DNA from: Litchfieldia alkalitelluris
GTDB lineage: Bacteria; Bacillota; Bacilli; Bacillales; Bacillaceae_L
Assembly (NCBI RefSeq): GCF_002019645.1
Contig: NZ_KV917374.1
Span: 5,106,369 to 5,170,368, forward strand
Length of the DNA stretch: 64,000 bases
Reading direction: 5' to 3'
Each line of letters opens with the position of its first letter. Position 1 is the stretch's first letter. Below are positions 46,166-59,687 of the stretch, one piece after another. Both the position numbers and the translations under genes were made by a program. A model generated the notes under the pieces. The model was not told the DNA's origin, searched no databases, and was given only the letters and a program-made list of their open reading frames with translations.

Positions 46166-47062
46166 TTCGGACAGTTTGGAGTTCCTTGTGGCAAAAGCTG
46201 TCTGAACTTGAGCCTACTTCGGACAACTTAGGGAGCCATGCGGCAAAAGCTGTCTGAACTTGAGCTTACTTCGGACAGCTTTAGGAGCCATGCGGCAAAA
46301 GCTGTCTGAACTTGAGCCTACTTCGGACAGCTTAGGGAGCCATGCGGCAAAAGCTGTCTGAACTTGAGCTTACTTCGGACAGCTTTAGGAGCCATGAGGT
46401 AAAAGCTGTCTGAACTTGAGCCTACTTCGGACAGCTTTAGGAGCCATGAGGTAAAAGCTGTCTGAACTTGAGCCTACTTCGGACAACTTTAGGAGCCATG
46501 CGGCAAAAGCTGTCTGAACTTGAGCCTACTTCGGACAGCTTAGGGAGCCATGCGGCAAAAGCTGTCTGAACTTGAGCTTACTTCGGACAGCTTTAGGAGC
46601 CATGCGGTAAAAGCTGTCTGAACTTGAGCCTACTTCGGACAGCTTTAGGAGCCATGAGGTAAAAGCTGTCTGAACTTGAGCCTACTTCGGACAACTTTAG
46701 GAGCCATGCGGCAAAAGCTGTCTGAACTTGAGCCTACTTCGGACAGCTTTAGGAGCCATGAGGTAAAAGCTGTCTGAACTTGAGCCTACTTCGGACAACT
46801 TTAGGAGCCATGCGGCAAAAGCTGTCTGAACTTAAGCCTACTTCGTACAGCTTTAGGAGCCATGCGGCAAAAGCTGTCTGAACTTGAGCTTACTTCGGAC
46901 AGCTTGGAGAGACAAACGACAAAAGCTGTCTGAACTCGAAACTACTTCGGACAGCTTTACAATCCAAGTATCAATAGCTGTCCGAACACTCAACGACTTC
47001 GGACACCTTTAAAAACCAAGCGCATCAAGCTCTATCTGAACTCTCACCAACTCTAGACAGCA
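46166..47062. repeat. Tandem array, 52-bp hairpin unit, at least 17 copies
   Basis: TTCGGAC-type unit starts occur at 46166 and then every 52 bp without a single slip to 46998 (17 starts, 832 bp). A degenerate copy follows, two bases out of step. Each unit is a hairpin: TTCGGACAGCTTT, a loop of AGGAGCCATGCGGC type, then AAAGCTGTCTGAA. A 12-nt spacer (CTTGAGCCTACT) follows. The next unit's left arm can also pair with the previous right arm. It lies between the divergent 75-aa and amhX genes. Nothing else is seen in that 1.3-kb gap. Confidence 0.97.
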
Positions 47063-47244
47063 CTTTCCGTAAACAAGCAAAAGTGTTTAAACTGTTCACT
47101 TCTCTTGGGCTTTTCCATCGAAGCCCAAGAAATAGTCCTATTCCAAATAATTTACCCCAGTTCCCAGAAAAAAGATTGTGAAAATTCAATCTTCATGGTA
47201 CTATTTTAAAAATATTATTGTTCAGTTTTTAGGAGGTCACTTTT

Positions 47245-48402
47245 TTGACTACATTAGAGGAGCAGAGTTTTCAAAAAGAAATTTTATCACTATTCAATTA
47301 CTTTCATAATCATCCCGAAGTAAGTTGGAAGGAATATGAAACAACACAATATATAAGAACGTTTTTGCAACAATTCCCTTGCAGAGTGACAACGTTTCCT
47401 GATCATACTGGCCTTATAGCTGAAATCGGTAGTGGCTCTCCTGTTATTGGAATTCGTGCTGATATTGATGCGCTATGGCAAGAGGTTGATGGTGTGTATC
47501 AGCCTGTTCATTCTTGTGGACATGATGCTCATATGACGATTGTTCTTGGTACATTATTGCGACTTTTGAATAAGACAGTTCATCAAGGAACGATCCGGTT
47601 TATTTTTCAACCTGCTGAGGAAAAAGGTAATGGAGCGCTTAAGTTAATTGAAAAGAAGGTAGCAGATGATCTTGACTATTTATTTGGTGTTCATCTACGA
47701 CCTTATCAGGAACTAGAAAACGGGAAGGCTTCACCAGCAATTTACCATGGCGCTAGTGGATGTATTACAGGTTCTATTCATGGTGATGATATGCATGGCG
47801 CAAGACCTCATCTAGGGGTAAATGCGATTGAAGTAGGTGCAAGTCTTGTTCAAATGCTAAAGCAAATTGTATTAAATCCGATGACACCCTATTCTGTCAA
47901 ATTAACTTCGTTCCATGCTGGAGGAGAAAGTTTTAACGTTATTCCTGGCTCAGCAACATTTAGTATTGATCTTCGCGCTCAAACAAACGAGGCAATGGAG
48001 GAGCTACAGTTAAGAATAGATCAAGTTTTTCGTACTCTTAGAACCCTTTATAATGTTGAAATAAAAACTGAAATGCCAGCAAACTTAGTCGCTGCAGAAG
48101 TTAATGATGAAGCCCAAGCGCTTTTATCTAAGGCAATCGAAGAGGTTCTTGGTTATGACCGATTAGCTGAACCAATTGTTACAACAGGTGGAGATGACTT
48201 TCATTATTACACAGTAAAGAACCCGTCCATAAAAGCAACTATGCTGGGATTGGGGTGTGATTTGGCACCTGGATTACATCACCCACAAATGAGTTTTAAT
48301 AAAGATGCGATTTTTACCGGAATTGATGTTTTAGTCAAAGCTGTTGACATCACTCTATCACGTTCAGTCGGGAAGGAAAGAGAATTATCAATAGCAAAAT
48401 AG
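47245..48402 (+). CDS. amhX: M20-family amidohydrolase (AmhX-like)
   Basis: A 385-residue di-zinc hydrolase of the aminoacylase/carboxypeptidase M20D group. IGIRADIDALWQEVDG holds the first metal Asp, HSCGHDAHMT gives Cys/His ligands, PAEEKGNG has the catalytic Glu, and GLHHPQMSFN is the C-terminal metal His. The small dimerisation domain spans residues ~170-290. The Trp-Gln after DIDAL and the length fit B. subtilis AmhX. The start is a TTG after AGGAGGTCAC. The substrate is unknown, presumably an N-acylated amino acid or similar amide. Confidence 0.85.
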   Translation: MTTLEEQSFQKEILSLFNYFHNHPEVSWKEYETTQYIRTFLQQFPCRVTTFPDHTGLIAEIGSGSPVIGIRADIDALWQEVDGVYQPVHSCGHDAHMTIVLGTLLRLLNKTVHQGTIRFIFQPAEEKGNGALKLIEKKVADDLDYLFGVHLRPYQELENGKASPAIYHGASGCITGSIHGDDMHGARPHLGVNAIEVGASLVQMLKQIVLNPMTPYSVKLTSFHAGGESFNVIPGSATFSIDLRAQTNEAMEELQLRIDQVFRTLRTLYNVEIKTEMPANLVAAEVNDEAQALLSKAIEEVLGYDRLAEPIVTTGGDDFHYYTVKNPSIKATMLGLGCDLAPGLHHPQMSFNKDAIFTGIDVLVKAVDITLSRSVGKERELSIAK

Positions 48403-48426
48403 GAGCCTAGTCGGCTCCCATTTTTT
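48402..48426 (+). terminator. Terminator overlapping the amhX stop
   Basis: GGAGCC pairs with GGCTCC across TAGTC, followed by CATTTTTTG. Confidence 0.85.
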
Positions 48427-48427
48427 G

Positions 48428-48799
48428 TCAAAACTTACTATTTATCTTTGTTTCATAGTTTTTGAACATTGCTGAATTGGAATTACTTTTCCTCGTTTTC
48501 ATGACTTGGTTTAATCTTAGCTTTTTTTGAGTAAGTTTCCCTTGCAGCTGTGCTCTTTGACCATCGTCTTGACATTTATCAATCAAATCTTCAATGGTTA
48601 ATAACTCTTTTCTAAGCTCTGTCTCTTCATTTATAATCCCTGCATTTTTCATCATTTTATATGCCATTCGAAGCTCCTGAGGAATAGCGGATAGATCTTC
48701 AAGCTTTAACTTTTCTCCTAATCCGGGTAAATCATTAAATTCACCATCTTCATATGCACGTCGAATTTTATCTTCAGATGCAATCTGTGAAAAGTCCAT
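48428..48799 (-). CDS. DUF1992 (DnaJ-C28-like) domain protein
   Basis: A 123-residue soluble protein. The DUF1992 block covers residues ~4-70, with ASEDKIRRAYEDGEFNDLPG, LGEKLKLEDLS and ELRMAYKMMKNAG. A helical basic tail follows. The ATG follows AGGAGGGG. This family is similar to B. subtilis YflB; the role is unknown, despite the DnaJ-related name of eukaryotic members. Confidence 0.85.
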   Translation of the reverse strand: MDFSQIASEDKIRRAYEDGEFNDLPGLGEKLKLEDLSAIPQELRMAYKMMKNAGIINEETELRKELLTIEDLIDKCQDDGQRAQLQGKLTQKKLRLNQVMKTRKSNSNSAMFKNYETKINSKF

Positions 48800-48890
48800 G
48801 GTTAACCCCTCCTACTTTTTTGAAGTGGATCACTCTTTTAATATTATTATTTTACTTCTTTTTCACAGTTATTTACAGTTTTAATCTTAA

Positions 48891-52759
<3,869 letters not shown>

Positions 52760-52760
<1 letters not shown>

Positions 52761-54292
52761 TATTTAACCTCCTTAATAGTTGGTGTTGAATTTTTACAAA
52801 TCATACCGGCAAAGTCAAACTCCTTAAGCCAAGTAGTAACAGCCTCAATATCTTTTGAAAATATCCGATCCTTTATCATCGAAGGAACTAGTTTTCTTGC
52901 TTCCATATAAAACCCCTTTGTTTTTGTAGCCATCTTCTCAACTCCTCTGTATTCAACCGCTTGAAGAGCACAAATCAGCTCAATTGCTAACACTCTTCGT
53001 GCATTTTGGAGAATTTGATAGGCATGCCTTGAGCCAATTGTCCCCATACTCACATGATCCTCTTGATTTGCAGACGATGGAATAGAGTCAACACTTGCTG
53101 GGTGTGCGAGTGTTTTATTTTCCGAAACAAGGGCTGCTGCACAATATTGCATAATCATGGCACCCGATTGCAGACCAGGCTCCGGACTTAAAAATGGTGG
53201 CAAATCATTAAGCTGTGGATTAACTAATCTCTCTATTCTTCTCTCAGAAATATTTGCTAACTCCGCAAGTGACAACTTCATGAAGTCCATCGCAAATGCA
53301 ATTGGCTGACCATGAAAATTGCCACCAGAAATCACTTTTCGTCCTTCATCAAAAATGAGTGGATTATCAGTTGCCGCATTCACTTCAATTTCAAGTTTTT
53401 CCTTCACATAATTGAGCACCTGCCATGACGCACCATGAACCTGTGGAATACATCTTAATGAATAGGCATCTTGTACCCTTATCTCGCCTTGAGTGGTTGT
53501 TAATTGACTATCATTCAAGTATTCTCTTATTCTTTTAGCTACATCAACCTGTTCTTTGTATCCTCTCACCTGATGGATATCGTCATCAAAGGCATCAATT
53601 ATTCCTCTTAACCCCTCAAGAGTAATCGAAGAGATGAGTTCACTTTGATATGCTAGCTGCTCAGCTTCTAGGTAACCAATAACCCCCATCGCTGTCATCG
53701 CTTGAGTTCCATTGATAAGTGCTAAGCCTTCTTTTGCTTTTAAGGTAATAGGTTCAATCCGTTCATTAGAGAGTGCATCTATTGCTTTTTGCGTTTTACC
53801 TTGATACACCACCTCTCCCTCTCCCATTAAAACAAGGGCAAGATGCGAAAGTGGTGCTAAATCGCCGCTAGCTCCGAGTGACCCTTGCTGGGGTATTACC
53901 GGATGAATCCCTGCATTAACTAGGTCTATGAGGATTTCAATCACCTCTGTTCTCACACCTGAATATCCCTTCAGTAATGCATTAGTTCTTAACAAAATCA
54001 TCGCTCTTGAAACTAGCTCTGGAAAAGGATCTCCAACGCCACAGGCATGTGAGTGAATTAAATTTAATTGAAGCTCTTCTACATCACTACAATCGATATA
54101 AACATCAGCAAACTTCCCAAACCCTGTAGTAATTCCATAAATAACTTTTTTTGACTCAACTATTTTGTCAACAGCTTTTCTGCTTTTCTCAACTGCTTCC
54201 ATACTATCCTTTGAGGCGACAACAATTTCATTGTCATAAACCACTCTCTTAATCTCTTCTAGTGTTAATGTATAACCTGTTAAAATAACCAA
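52760..54292 (-). CDS. hutH: Histidine ammonia-lyase
   Basis: A 510-residue enzyme that removes ammonia from histidine to give urocanate, the first step. The MIO prosthetic group forms from Ala141-Ser142-Gly143 in [12 protein letters not shown]. Other family blocks include [22 protein letters not shown] and QEDHVSMG. The start is a TTG with AAGGGGTGA upstream. The HutP-controlled attenuator lies directly before it, so expression depends on histidine-bound HutP. Confidence 0.96.
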
Positions 54293-54314
54293 CTCTGCTT
54301 CACCCCTTTATCAA

Positions 54315-54395
54315 AATAAAGAAAAGGGCTGTATCACAAAACATTCCTTAAAATGTTTGTAATACAGCCCCCTATAAATCCACTAAAAGCTCTAG
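54315..54395 (-). promoter_or_regulatory. hut attenuator: terminator plus HutP-binding leader
   Basis: On the minus strand a long stem, GGGCTGTATTACAAACAT with its partner ending GATACAGCCC (54326-54370), is followed by TTTTC, an intrinsic terminator between hutP and hutH. Just before it the leader has three TAG triplets (54371-54395, in CTAGAG, TTAGTGG, TATAGG), the type of site HutP binds with histidine and Mg to disrupt the terminator. The TAG spacing (6 and 8 nt) is looser than in B. subtilis. Confidence 0.8.
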
Positions 54396-54415
54396 GCTCG
54401 TATCTTTATGAAATT

Positions 54416-54868
54416 TTAAATATGATTAATTCCTAAACCAATAGTCTCATGCTCTAACCCTCTAACAGGTGCACCAATCGTCCCGTACAAGGCAACTGCT
54501 AGCCACTCGCCTTCTTGTTCACTTTCATATGGGGTTCCTCGAACAATTGAAAACCTTAACCCCACAGTCCGAAGCATATTACCCAGTTCTACCTGTCCTC
54601 TAGTTACCCCATGCATTGCTTCAATGATGGCATGGTATAAGGCATGCATTTCACGATATAATTCACCATCTACAATTCCTTGCCGTTTGGCTGTTGTTTC
54701 AATTGCAGCGACAATTTTCTGAAGCTCCATTGATCCAACTTTCCCCTTACAATATCGCCATTGCAAACGGTCAAGTTGTGATATGGCTGCTTGTTCTTCC
54801 TCTTTTTCCTCAGATAAAACAAGCAATAATGCATTTTTACCTAATCTGTCTTTGTCGCTCTTTAGCAT
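54416..54868 (-). CDS. hutP: Hut operon antiterminator HutP
   Basis: A 150-residue hexameric RNA-binding protein. When bound to L-histidine and Mg it binds NAG triplets in the hut leader and prevents termination before hutH. Family motifs LGKNALLLVLSEE, EAMHGVTRGQVELG and WLAVALYGTIGAPVRG (metal and histidine region) are present, as is the C-terminal HETIGLGINHI. The ATG reading MLKSDKDRLG is chosen because AGGTG is 9 bases upstream; an earlier TTG touches that site. Confidence 0.94.
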   Translation of the reverse strand: MLKSDKDRLGKNALLLVLSEEKEEEQAAISQLDRLQWRYCKGKVGSMELQKIVAAIETTAKRQGIVDGELYREMHALYHAIIEAMHGVTRGQVELGNMLRTVGLRFSIVRGTPYESEQEGEWLAVALYGTIGAPVRGLEHETIGLGINHI

Positions 54869-55008
54869 GTTTATCAACACCTGTGTCTAAGAATCTACTA
54901 CTGACTATTAACTACTTCTATTGTATGTGTGCGGAAAAACGACTGTCAATGATTAATTACCACATTTTAACAAGTTATCATTCTAATCTATTAGCAGAGT
55001 AAAGCTCG

Positions 55009-55413
55009 CTACACCCGCTGCCTTACCATAATCTTCTCTTGATCAAAACCAAATTTCCGATATAATTCATGAGCATCACTTGTGGTTAAGCGGAATTTTG
55101 TATCCTTTAATTCTGGGTGATTTAACATACATTCTACTAACCACTTTCCGAGCCCATTTCCCCTGAACTGTTCATCTACAATCACATCTAAGATCCATGT
55201 CATTACTGCTCGATCAGTAATTGCTCGTGCGAATCCTATTTGCTTATTATCACAATATATCCCAAAGCAAACTGAATTCTGAATTGCTTTTTCAATGACC
55301 TCTCTCTCAAGATCCTTAGCCCAGTAACTACCTAATAGGAGTCTCAGAACCAATTCAATCTGGATTTTATCTTTGTCATCACTTATGAGAAATTGACCTT
55401 TATTCCATTCCAT
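55009..55413 (-). CDS. GNAT family N-acetyltransferase (small)
   Basis: A 134-residue acetyltransferase. [20 protein letters not shown] gives the central strands, the acetyl-CoA motif is [15 protein letters not shown], and [10 protein letters not shown] is the typical C-terminal helix and turn. The ATG used has AAGGATG upstream at good spacing. It is divergent from mreBH. Substrate unknown. Confidence 0.88.
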   Translation of the reverse strand: MEWNKGQFLISDDKDKIQIELVLRLLLGSYWAKDLEREVIEKAIQNSVCFGIYCDNKQIGFARAITDRAVMTWILDVIVDEQFRGNGLGKWLVECMLNHPELKDTKFRLTTSDAHELYRKFGFDQEKIMVRQRV

Positions 55414-55560
55414 ATGTCTCATCCTTATTTTAAAATTTATTTTATTATATCCTTGTTCTACGTTTTAACTAAATCCTTTCTTTTTGACATAGACCCCCAC
55501 AAATCGACAAACTACTTTGAAATCTATAATGGGGTCAAGTATGAAAGGATAGGAATACAC

Positions 55561-56561
55561 ATGTTTTCTACAATGGAACTTGGAATTGATTTAGGAACAG
55601 CTAACATACTTGTATATAGTAAAAATAAAGGAATAATCTTAAATGAACCGTCTGTAGTAGCAGTCGATACGGTTACAAATAAAGTCATTGCTGTCGGTCT
55701 AGAAGCAAAAGAGATGATCGGAAAAACACCTGGCAGAATTATTGCCGTTCGCCCATTAAAAAAAGGTGTGATCGCCGACTATCATATGACTTCAGAAATG
55801 CTTAGACATATTATGATCAAAGCAGGAAAAAAGCTTGGTTATTCACTACGAAAACCAAATCTTGTTGTATGTACACCTTCTGGAGCAACATCTGTAGAGA
55901 GAAGAGCCATTCAGGATGCTGCAAGAAATAGTGGGCAAAAACAGTTCACCTTATTGAAGAACCAATTGCAGCTGCAATTGGTGCAGATTTACCAGTTGAT
56001 GAACCAACAGCAAACGTGGTTGTCGATATCGGTGGGGGTACAACTGAGGTAGCGATTATTTCCTTCGGTGGAGTTGTTACGTACCAATCGATAACAGTAG
56101 GCGGTGATCAATTTGATGAAGATATCATTCACTACGTTCGAAAAAAATATAATGTACTCATCGGAGAGCGCACAGCAGAGCAAATAAAAATGGAAATTGG
56201 GTATGCTCCAATTAAACATCAAAAAGAGATTATAGAAGTCAGAGGAAGAGACTTAGTAATGGGATTGCCAAAAACGATCACATTATCCTCTTTAGAGATT
56301 CAAACCACTCTTCAGGATGCCTTATTTCATATATTAGAAGCGGTAAGATCTACTCTTGAAGACTGTCCTCCTGAGTTGAGTGGAGACATCGTTGATCGTG
56401 GTGTTATACTGACTGGCGGAGGAGCACTTTTAAAAGGCCTTCAGGATTGGCTAAGCGAACAAATTCATGTCCCTGTTCATATTGCACCAAATCCACTAGA
56501 GGCGGTTGCTATTGGCACCGGTCGTTCGTTAAGTATGATAAAAAAGCTACAAGCAATATAA
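55561..56561 (+). pseudogene. mreBH: Rod-shape-determining protein MreBH, one-base frameshift
   Basis: Actin-like cytoskeletal protein that in B. subtilis directs the wall hydrolase LytE. The sequence begins [17 protein letters not shown], nearly identical in style to MreBH, and reads normally to [12 protein letters not shown]. There the frame is lost at GTGGGCAAAAAC (about 55933); restoring one G gives the expected [11 protein letters not shown] in-frame. The second part ([36 protein letters not shown]) is intact. Total length 1001 nt, one short of 334 codons. Either a sequencing error or a genuine recent loss. As it stands, only a 125-residue normal N-terminal part would be made. Confidence 0.88.
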
Positions 56562-56569
56562 GAGACCAG

Positions 56570-56605
56570 AAAAGCACTAATGGCATTCCATTAGTGCTTT
56601 TTGAT
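56570..56605. terminator. Terminator between mreBH and ilvA/tdcB
   Basis: AAAAGCACTAATGG pairs with CCATTAGTGCTTTT, with T on both sides. It serves both convergent genes. Confidence 0.9.
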
Positions 56606-56609
56606 TTCT

Positions 56610-57821
56610 TTATACTTCTATCTTAACCACGTACCCAGCATCTTGCATTTTGTGAATAATTTGGTCAATATGTGTTTGATTTTTCGTTTCAAGGGATAAT
56701 TGAATTTGAGTTTGACCTGGAAAGACTTTTGCACCAATTCGTTGATGATTAATATTTAACACGTTTCCGTCAAGTTCTGCGATTAATTGTAGCAACCTTT
56801 GTAGATTTCCTGGCTTATCGGTGATCGTTGTAATAACTGAAAGAAATCTTCCTGATTCAACCATCCCATGTTCGATAATTCTAGATATAAAGTTCATATC
56901 TACATTACCACCAGTAATGATCGGGACAACATTGGCATTTTCTATTGGAATTTTATGATACAACATAGCAGCTAATGAAGTGGCTGCTGATCCTTCGACA
57001 AGTAACTTATTTCGTTCGAGTAATAACAGCATCGTTCTGGCAATTTCCATTTCTTCAACAATAAAAATATCATCCACATATTGCTTAATTATATCAAACG
57101 TGAGCTGGCCAGGCTTTTTAACGGCAATTCCATCAGCCATTGATGGTAATGACTTTGTAACGATAGGCTTGTTTGCTTCCAACGATTCTTTCATACTAGG
57201 GCATGCCCTTGATTCTACTCCAAACACCTTGACAGATGGTTTTAATGCTTTTAACGCAAGAGCTACCCCCGCTATTAATCCACCTCCACCTACAGGACAA
57301 ACAACGGCATCTACTTCAGGTAATTGCTCAAAAATTTCAATCCCAACGGTACCCTGACCAGCAATAATCGCTAAATCATCAAATGGATGTACAAATGTAG
57401 CGCCAAGCTCCTTTTGTAGTCCCAGGGCATATTCGAGTGCCTCATCAAAAGTCGTTCCATGTAGCTCCACATTCGCACCATATCTTTTGGTAGCCTCGAC
57501 CTTGCTCAATGGAGCGCCTTTTGGCATAACAATTGTACAAGGTACATTTAGTTGACTACTTGAGTATGCAACACCTTGTGCATGATTCCCAGCTGACGCT
57601 GCAATGACCCCTTTTTCCAATTCCTCAGGGGTCAGTGACATCATTTTATTATAAGAACCTCTCGCCTTGAACGACCCTGTTTTTTGTAGATTTTCGAGTT
57701 TTAAATAAATTTCATTGTTACCGAGCTTACTAAATGTCGTTGAGTGATCCAGATGAGTGTAATGGACGATACCGTGCATCTTCGCTTTTGCTGCCTCTAT
57801 ATCTTTTAATGTAATCATCAC
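56610..57821 (-). CDS. Threonine dehydratase with C-terminal ACT domain
   Basis: A 403-residue PLP enzyme turning threonine into 2-oxobutyrate and ammonia. The PLP lysine is in KTGSFKARGSYN, the phosphate-binding loop is VGGGGLIAGV, and a single ACT domain covers the last ~75 residues (FLSVITTITDKPGNLQRL). This short form matches the TdcB/IlvA type with one ACT domain (TIGR01127). It is ambiguous whether the role is biosynthetic or catabolic. GTG (7 bases after GGAGG) and the following ATG are both possible starts. Confidence 0.88.
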   Translation of the reverse strand: MMITLKDIEAAKAKMHGIVHYTHLDHSTTFSKLGNNEIYLKLENLQKTGSFKARGSYNKMMSLTPEELEKGVIAASAGNHAQGVAYSSSQLNVPCTIVMPKGAPLSKVEATKRYGANVELHGTTFDEALEYALGLQKELGATFVHPFDDLAIIAGQGTVGIEIFEQLPEVDAVVCPVGGGGLIAGVALALKALKPSVKVFGVESRACPSMKESLEANKPIVTKSLPSMADGIAVKKPGQLTFDIIKQYVDDIFIVEEMEIARTMLLLLERNKLLVEGSAATSLAAMLYHKIPIENANVVPIITGGNVDMNFISRIIEHGMVESGRFLSVITTITDKPGNLQRLLQLIAELDGNVLNINHQRIGAKVFPGQTQIQLSLETKNQTHIDQIIHKMQDAGYVVKIEV

Positions 57822-58004
57822 TTACTATCCTCCAATTTAAGGAAAAATCTTTATGATTTAGTGTTCACAGTAAGCGTGCATTTATTCTGTTACCATAGGC
57901 ATTTATGGAGCACTTAGCTATAGATTTTTAATGTCTGACGAGGTCACCTAACGGCAAGGATTGGGGTTCACTTATTTTCCGGGATCTATGCCTTTATGAT
58001 TCAG

Positions 58005-58215
58005 GCTAAAGATTCGTCGACTTTCTCCTTAAAATACGGCGGCTTTGACGCACCATACGGCCACTTCTTCTACTTATCCGGCGGGAACTTCTTCACAGCT
58101 TGATTCTGAACCTGGAATACGGCGACTTTCTCCTTAAAATACGGCGGCTTTGACGCACTATGCGGCGACTTCTACCACTTATCCGGCGGGAATTACTTCA
58201 CCGCTTGCTTCCGAA
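58005..58215. repeat. 104-bp array, left part (before the IS)
   Basis: Two units of the TACGGCG(A/G)CTTT array. The first carries one extra A (TTAAAATACGG), giving a 105-bp step. The array stops at CTTCCGAA, the left copy of the IS target duplication. The upstream 170 bp after the ilvA-type gene show nothing recognisable. Confidence 0.9.
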
Positions 58216-58317
58216 GATTAAGTCCGTATAATTGTGTAAAAAGAAAAAGGGTTCATATTATTCACTCTTGGCTACAATGTTTTCAACGACGATAAACATT
58301 AGAAAAGAGGAATAATA

Positions 58318-59478
58318 ATGACCCAATTACAGTTTACCCTAGATTTGGAAAATTTAAAAGAATCCGTTATAAATTCTGATATTGAAGCAGTTATCAAATC
58401 TGCGATTGTTTTGGTATTAAATAATGTCATGGAAAAAGAGAGAGATGACTATTTAAACGTAGCTGCCTATGAGCGGTCCGCTGATCGACGTGATTATCGT
58501 AATGGTTATTATGAACGTGAGTTACTCTTGAATGTTGGTAAAGTCACGCTTAAGGTACCAAGAACTCGTAATGGTGAATTTTCAACCTCAGTATTTGAGA
58601 AATACGCCCGTTGTGACCAAGCTCTAGTTATCTCTATGTTGGAGATGGTTATTAATGGTGTATCAACTCGCAAGGTCACTCAAATTGTAGAACAGCTTTG
58701 TGGCGAATCTGTCTCAAAGTCATTTGTTTCGTCACTTACTCAAAAACTTGATCCAATTGTTAATGATTGGGCTAAACGACCTTTAAACACTAGATATTTC
58801 CCCTACCTTTTTGTTGATGCAATGTATATAAAAGTTCGGGAACATCATCAAATCGTCTCCAAAGCAGTTTATATTGCTACAGCGATTACGGATAAAAACA
58901 AGCGTGAAGTTTTAGGGTTAAGTGTGGATCATGTTGAGGATTTTGAGAGTTGGAGTCGCTTTATTCAACAGCTTAAATCGCGTGGGCTTCAATCCCCAAA
59001 ACTTGTTATTTCAGATGCACATAAAGGGTTGCAAAAGGCAATACAACGTGAATTTATAGGTACTAGCTGGCAAAGGTGTTATGTGCATTTTAAACGGAAT
59101 ATTATTAACAAGCTGCCAAAGAAAGACTCTGCTGATATTCGTAAGATGATAAAACGAGTGTTTGAAGCAATAACGATCGAGGATATCCGTACTTTTAAGA
59201 ATGAACTAATGAGTCAATATGGGGATATCCCAAAATATGAGAAGGCTCTTCAGATTTTTGAAGAAGGTTTCGAAGATACCATTCAGTATATGAATCATCC
59301 CGAAGGTATGCGATGTTACCTGAGAAGTACCAATTCTCTTGAACGCTTAAATCAAGAAGTACGAAGAAGAGAAAGAGTCATTAGGATATTTCCGAATACA
59401 CAGTCTGCTTTTCGTTTAGTAGGTGCAGTCTTAATGGAATATCAAGAGAACGCATACTCCCGGAAGAAGTCCCTATAG
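58318..59478 (+). CDS. IS256-family (Mutator-type) transposase
   Basis: A 386-residue DDE transposase, uninterrupted. The catalytic triad is Asp167 (YLFVDAMYIKVRE), Asp233 (VISDAHKGLQKA) and Glu342 (STNSLERLNQEVRRR), matching the spacing of IS256. The Mutator signature region CYVHFKRNI lies between the second and third residues. The ATG follows AGAGGAAT. Intact frame, ends and target duplication suggest a recent and possibly still active insertion. Confidence 0.96.
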   Translation: MTQLQFTLDLENLKESVINSDIEAVIKSAIVLVLNNVMEKERDDYLNVAAYERSADRRDYRNGYYERELLLNVGKVTLKVPRTRNGEFSTSVFEKYARCDQALVISMLEMVINGVSTRKVTQIVEQLCGESVSKSFVSSLTQKLDPIVNDWAKRPLNTRYFPYLFVDAMYIKVREHHQIVSKAVYIATAITDKNKREVLGLSVDHVEDFESWSRFIQQLKSRGLQSPKLVISDAHKGLQKAIQREFIGTSWQRCYVHFKRNIINKLPKKDSADIRKMIKRVFEAITIEDIRTFKNELMSQYGDIPKYEKALQIFEEGFEDTIQYMNHPEGMRCYLRSTNSLERLNQEVRRRERVIRIFPNTQSAFRLVGAVLMEYQENAYSRKKSL

Positions 59479-59512
59479 TATTTTTTTCGAAACTTCCAAT
59501 TATGGTATTGTG

Positions 59513-59570
59513 GCATATCCAGGAGAGGCTATCAAAGTGAAAGGCCTTTGACAGCCTCTCCTGGATATGC
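59513..59570. terminator. Long hairpin inside the right end of the IS
   Basis: GCATATCCAGGAGAGGCT pairs perfectly with AGCCTCTCCTGGATATGC, with a further TCAAAG/CTTTGA inner helix. It lies 35 bp after the transposase stop. It may end transposase transcription or block read-through into the element, although no T-run follows directly. Confidence 0.6.
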
Positions 59571-59687
59571 AAAAGAAAAACCATGGAAGCTTTCGCAAAA
59601 AAAAATGTAAGGGGAGACCTAACCCCAAACCTTGAAAACAGTTGAAAACATTGTATTAGTATTTTACACAATATTATGGACTTGACT

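Larger units (their letters stand above)
58216..59687 (+). mobile_element. IS256-family insertion sequence, complete (1472 bp)
   Basis: Inverted ends: the left starts GATTAAGTCCGTATAATTGT and the right, on the opposite strand, starts AGTCAAGTCCATAATATTGT; both continue GTAAAA. The element is flanked by an exact 8-bp direct repeat CTTCCGAA (58208-58215 and 59688-59695), the target-site size expected for IS256. Removing the element and one repeat restores a normal array unit. It contains one intact transposase gene and a long hairpin near its right end. No passenger gene is present. Confidence 0.93.

Noticed and set aside
46166-47062. CRISPR array
   Set aside because: The whole 52-bp unit is repeated, without unique spacers, and no cas genes are present.
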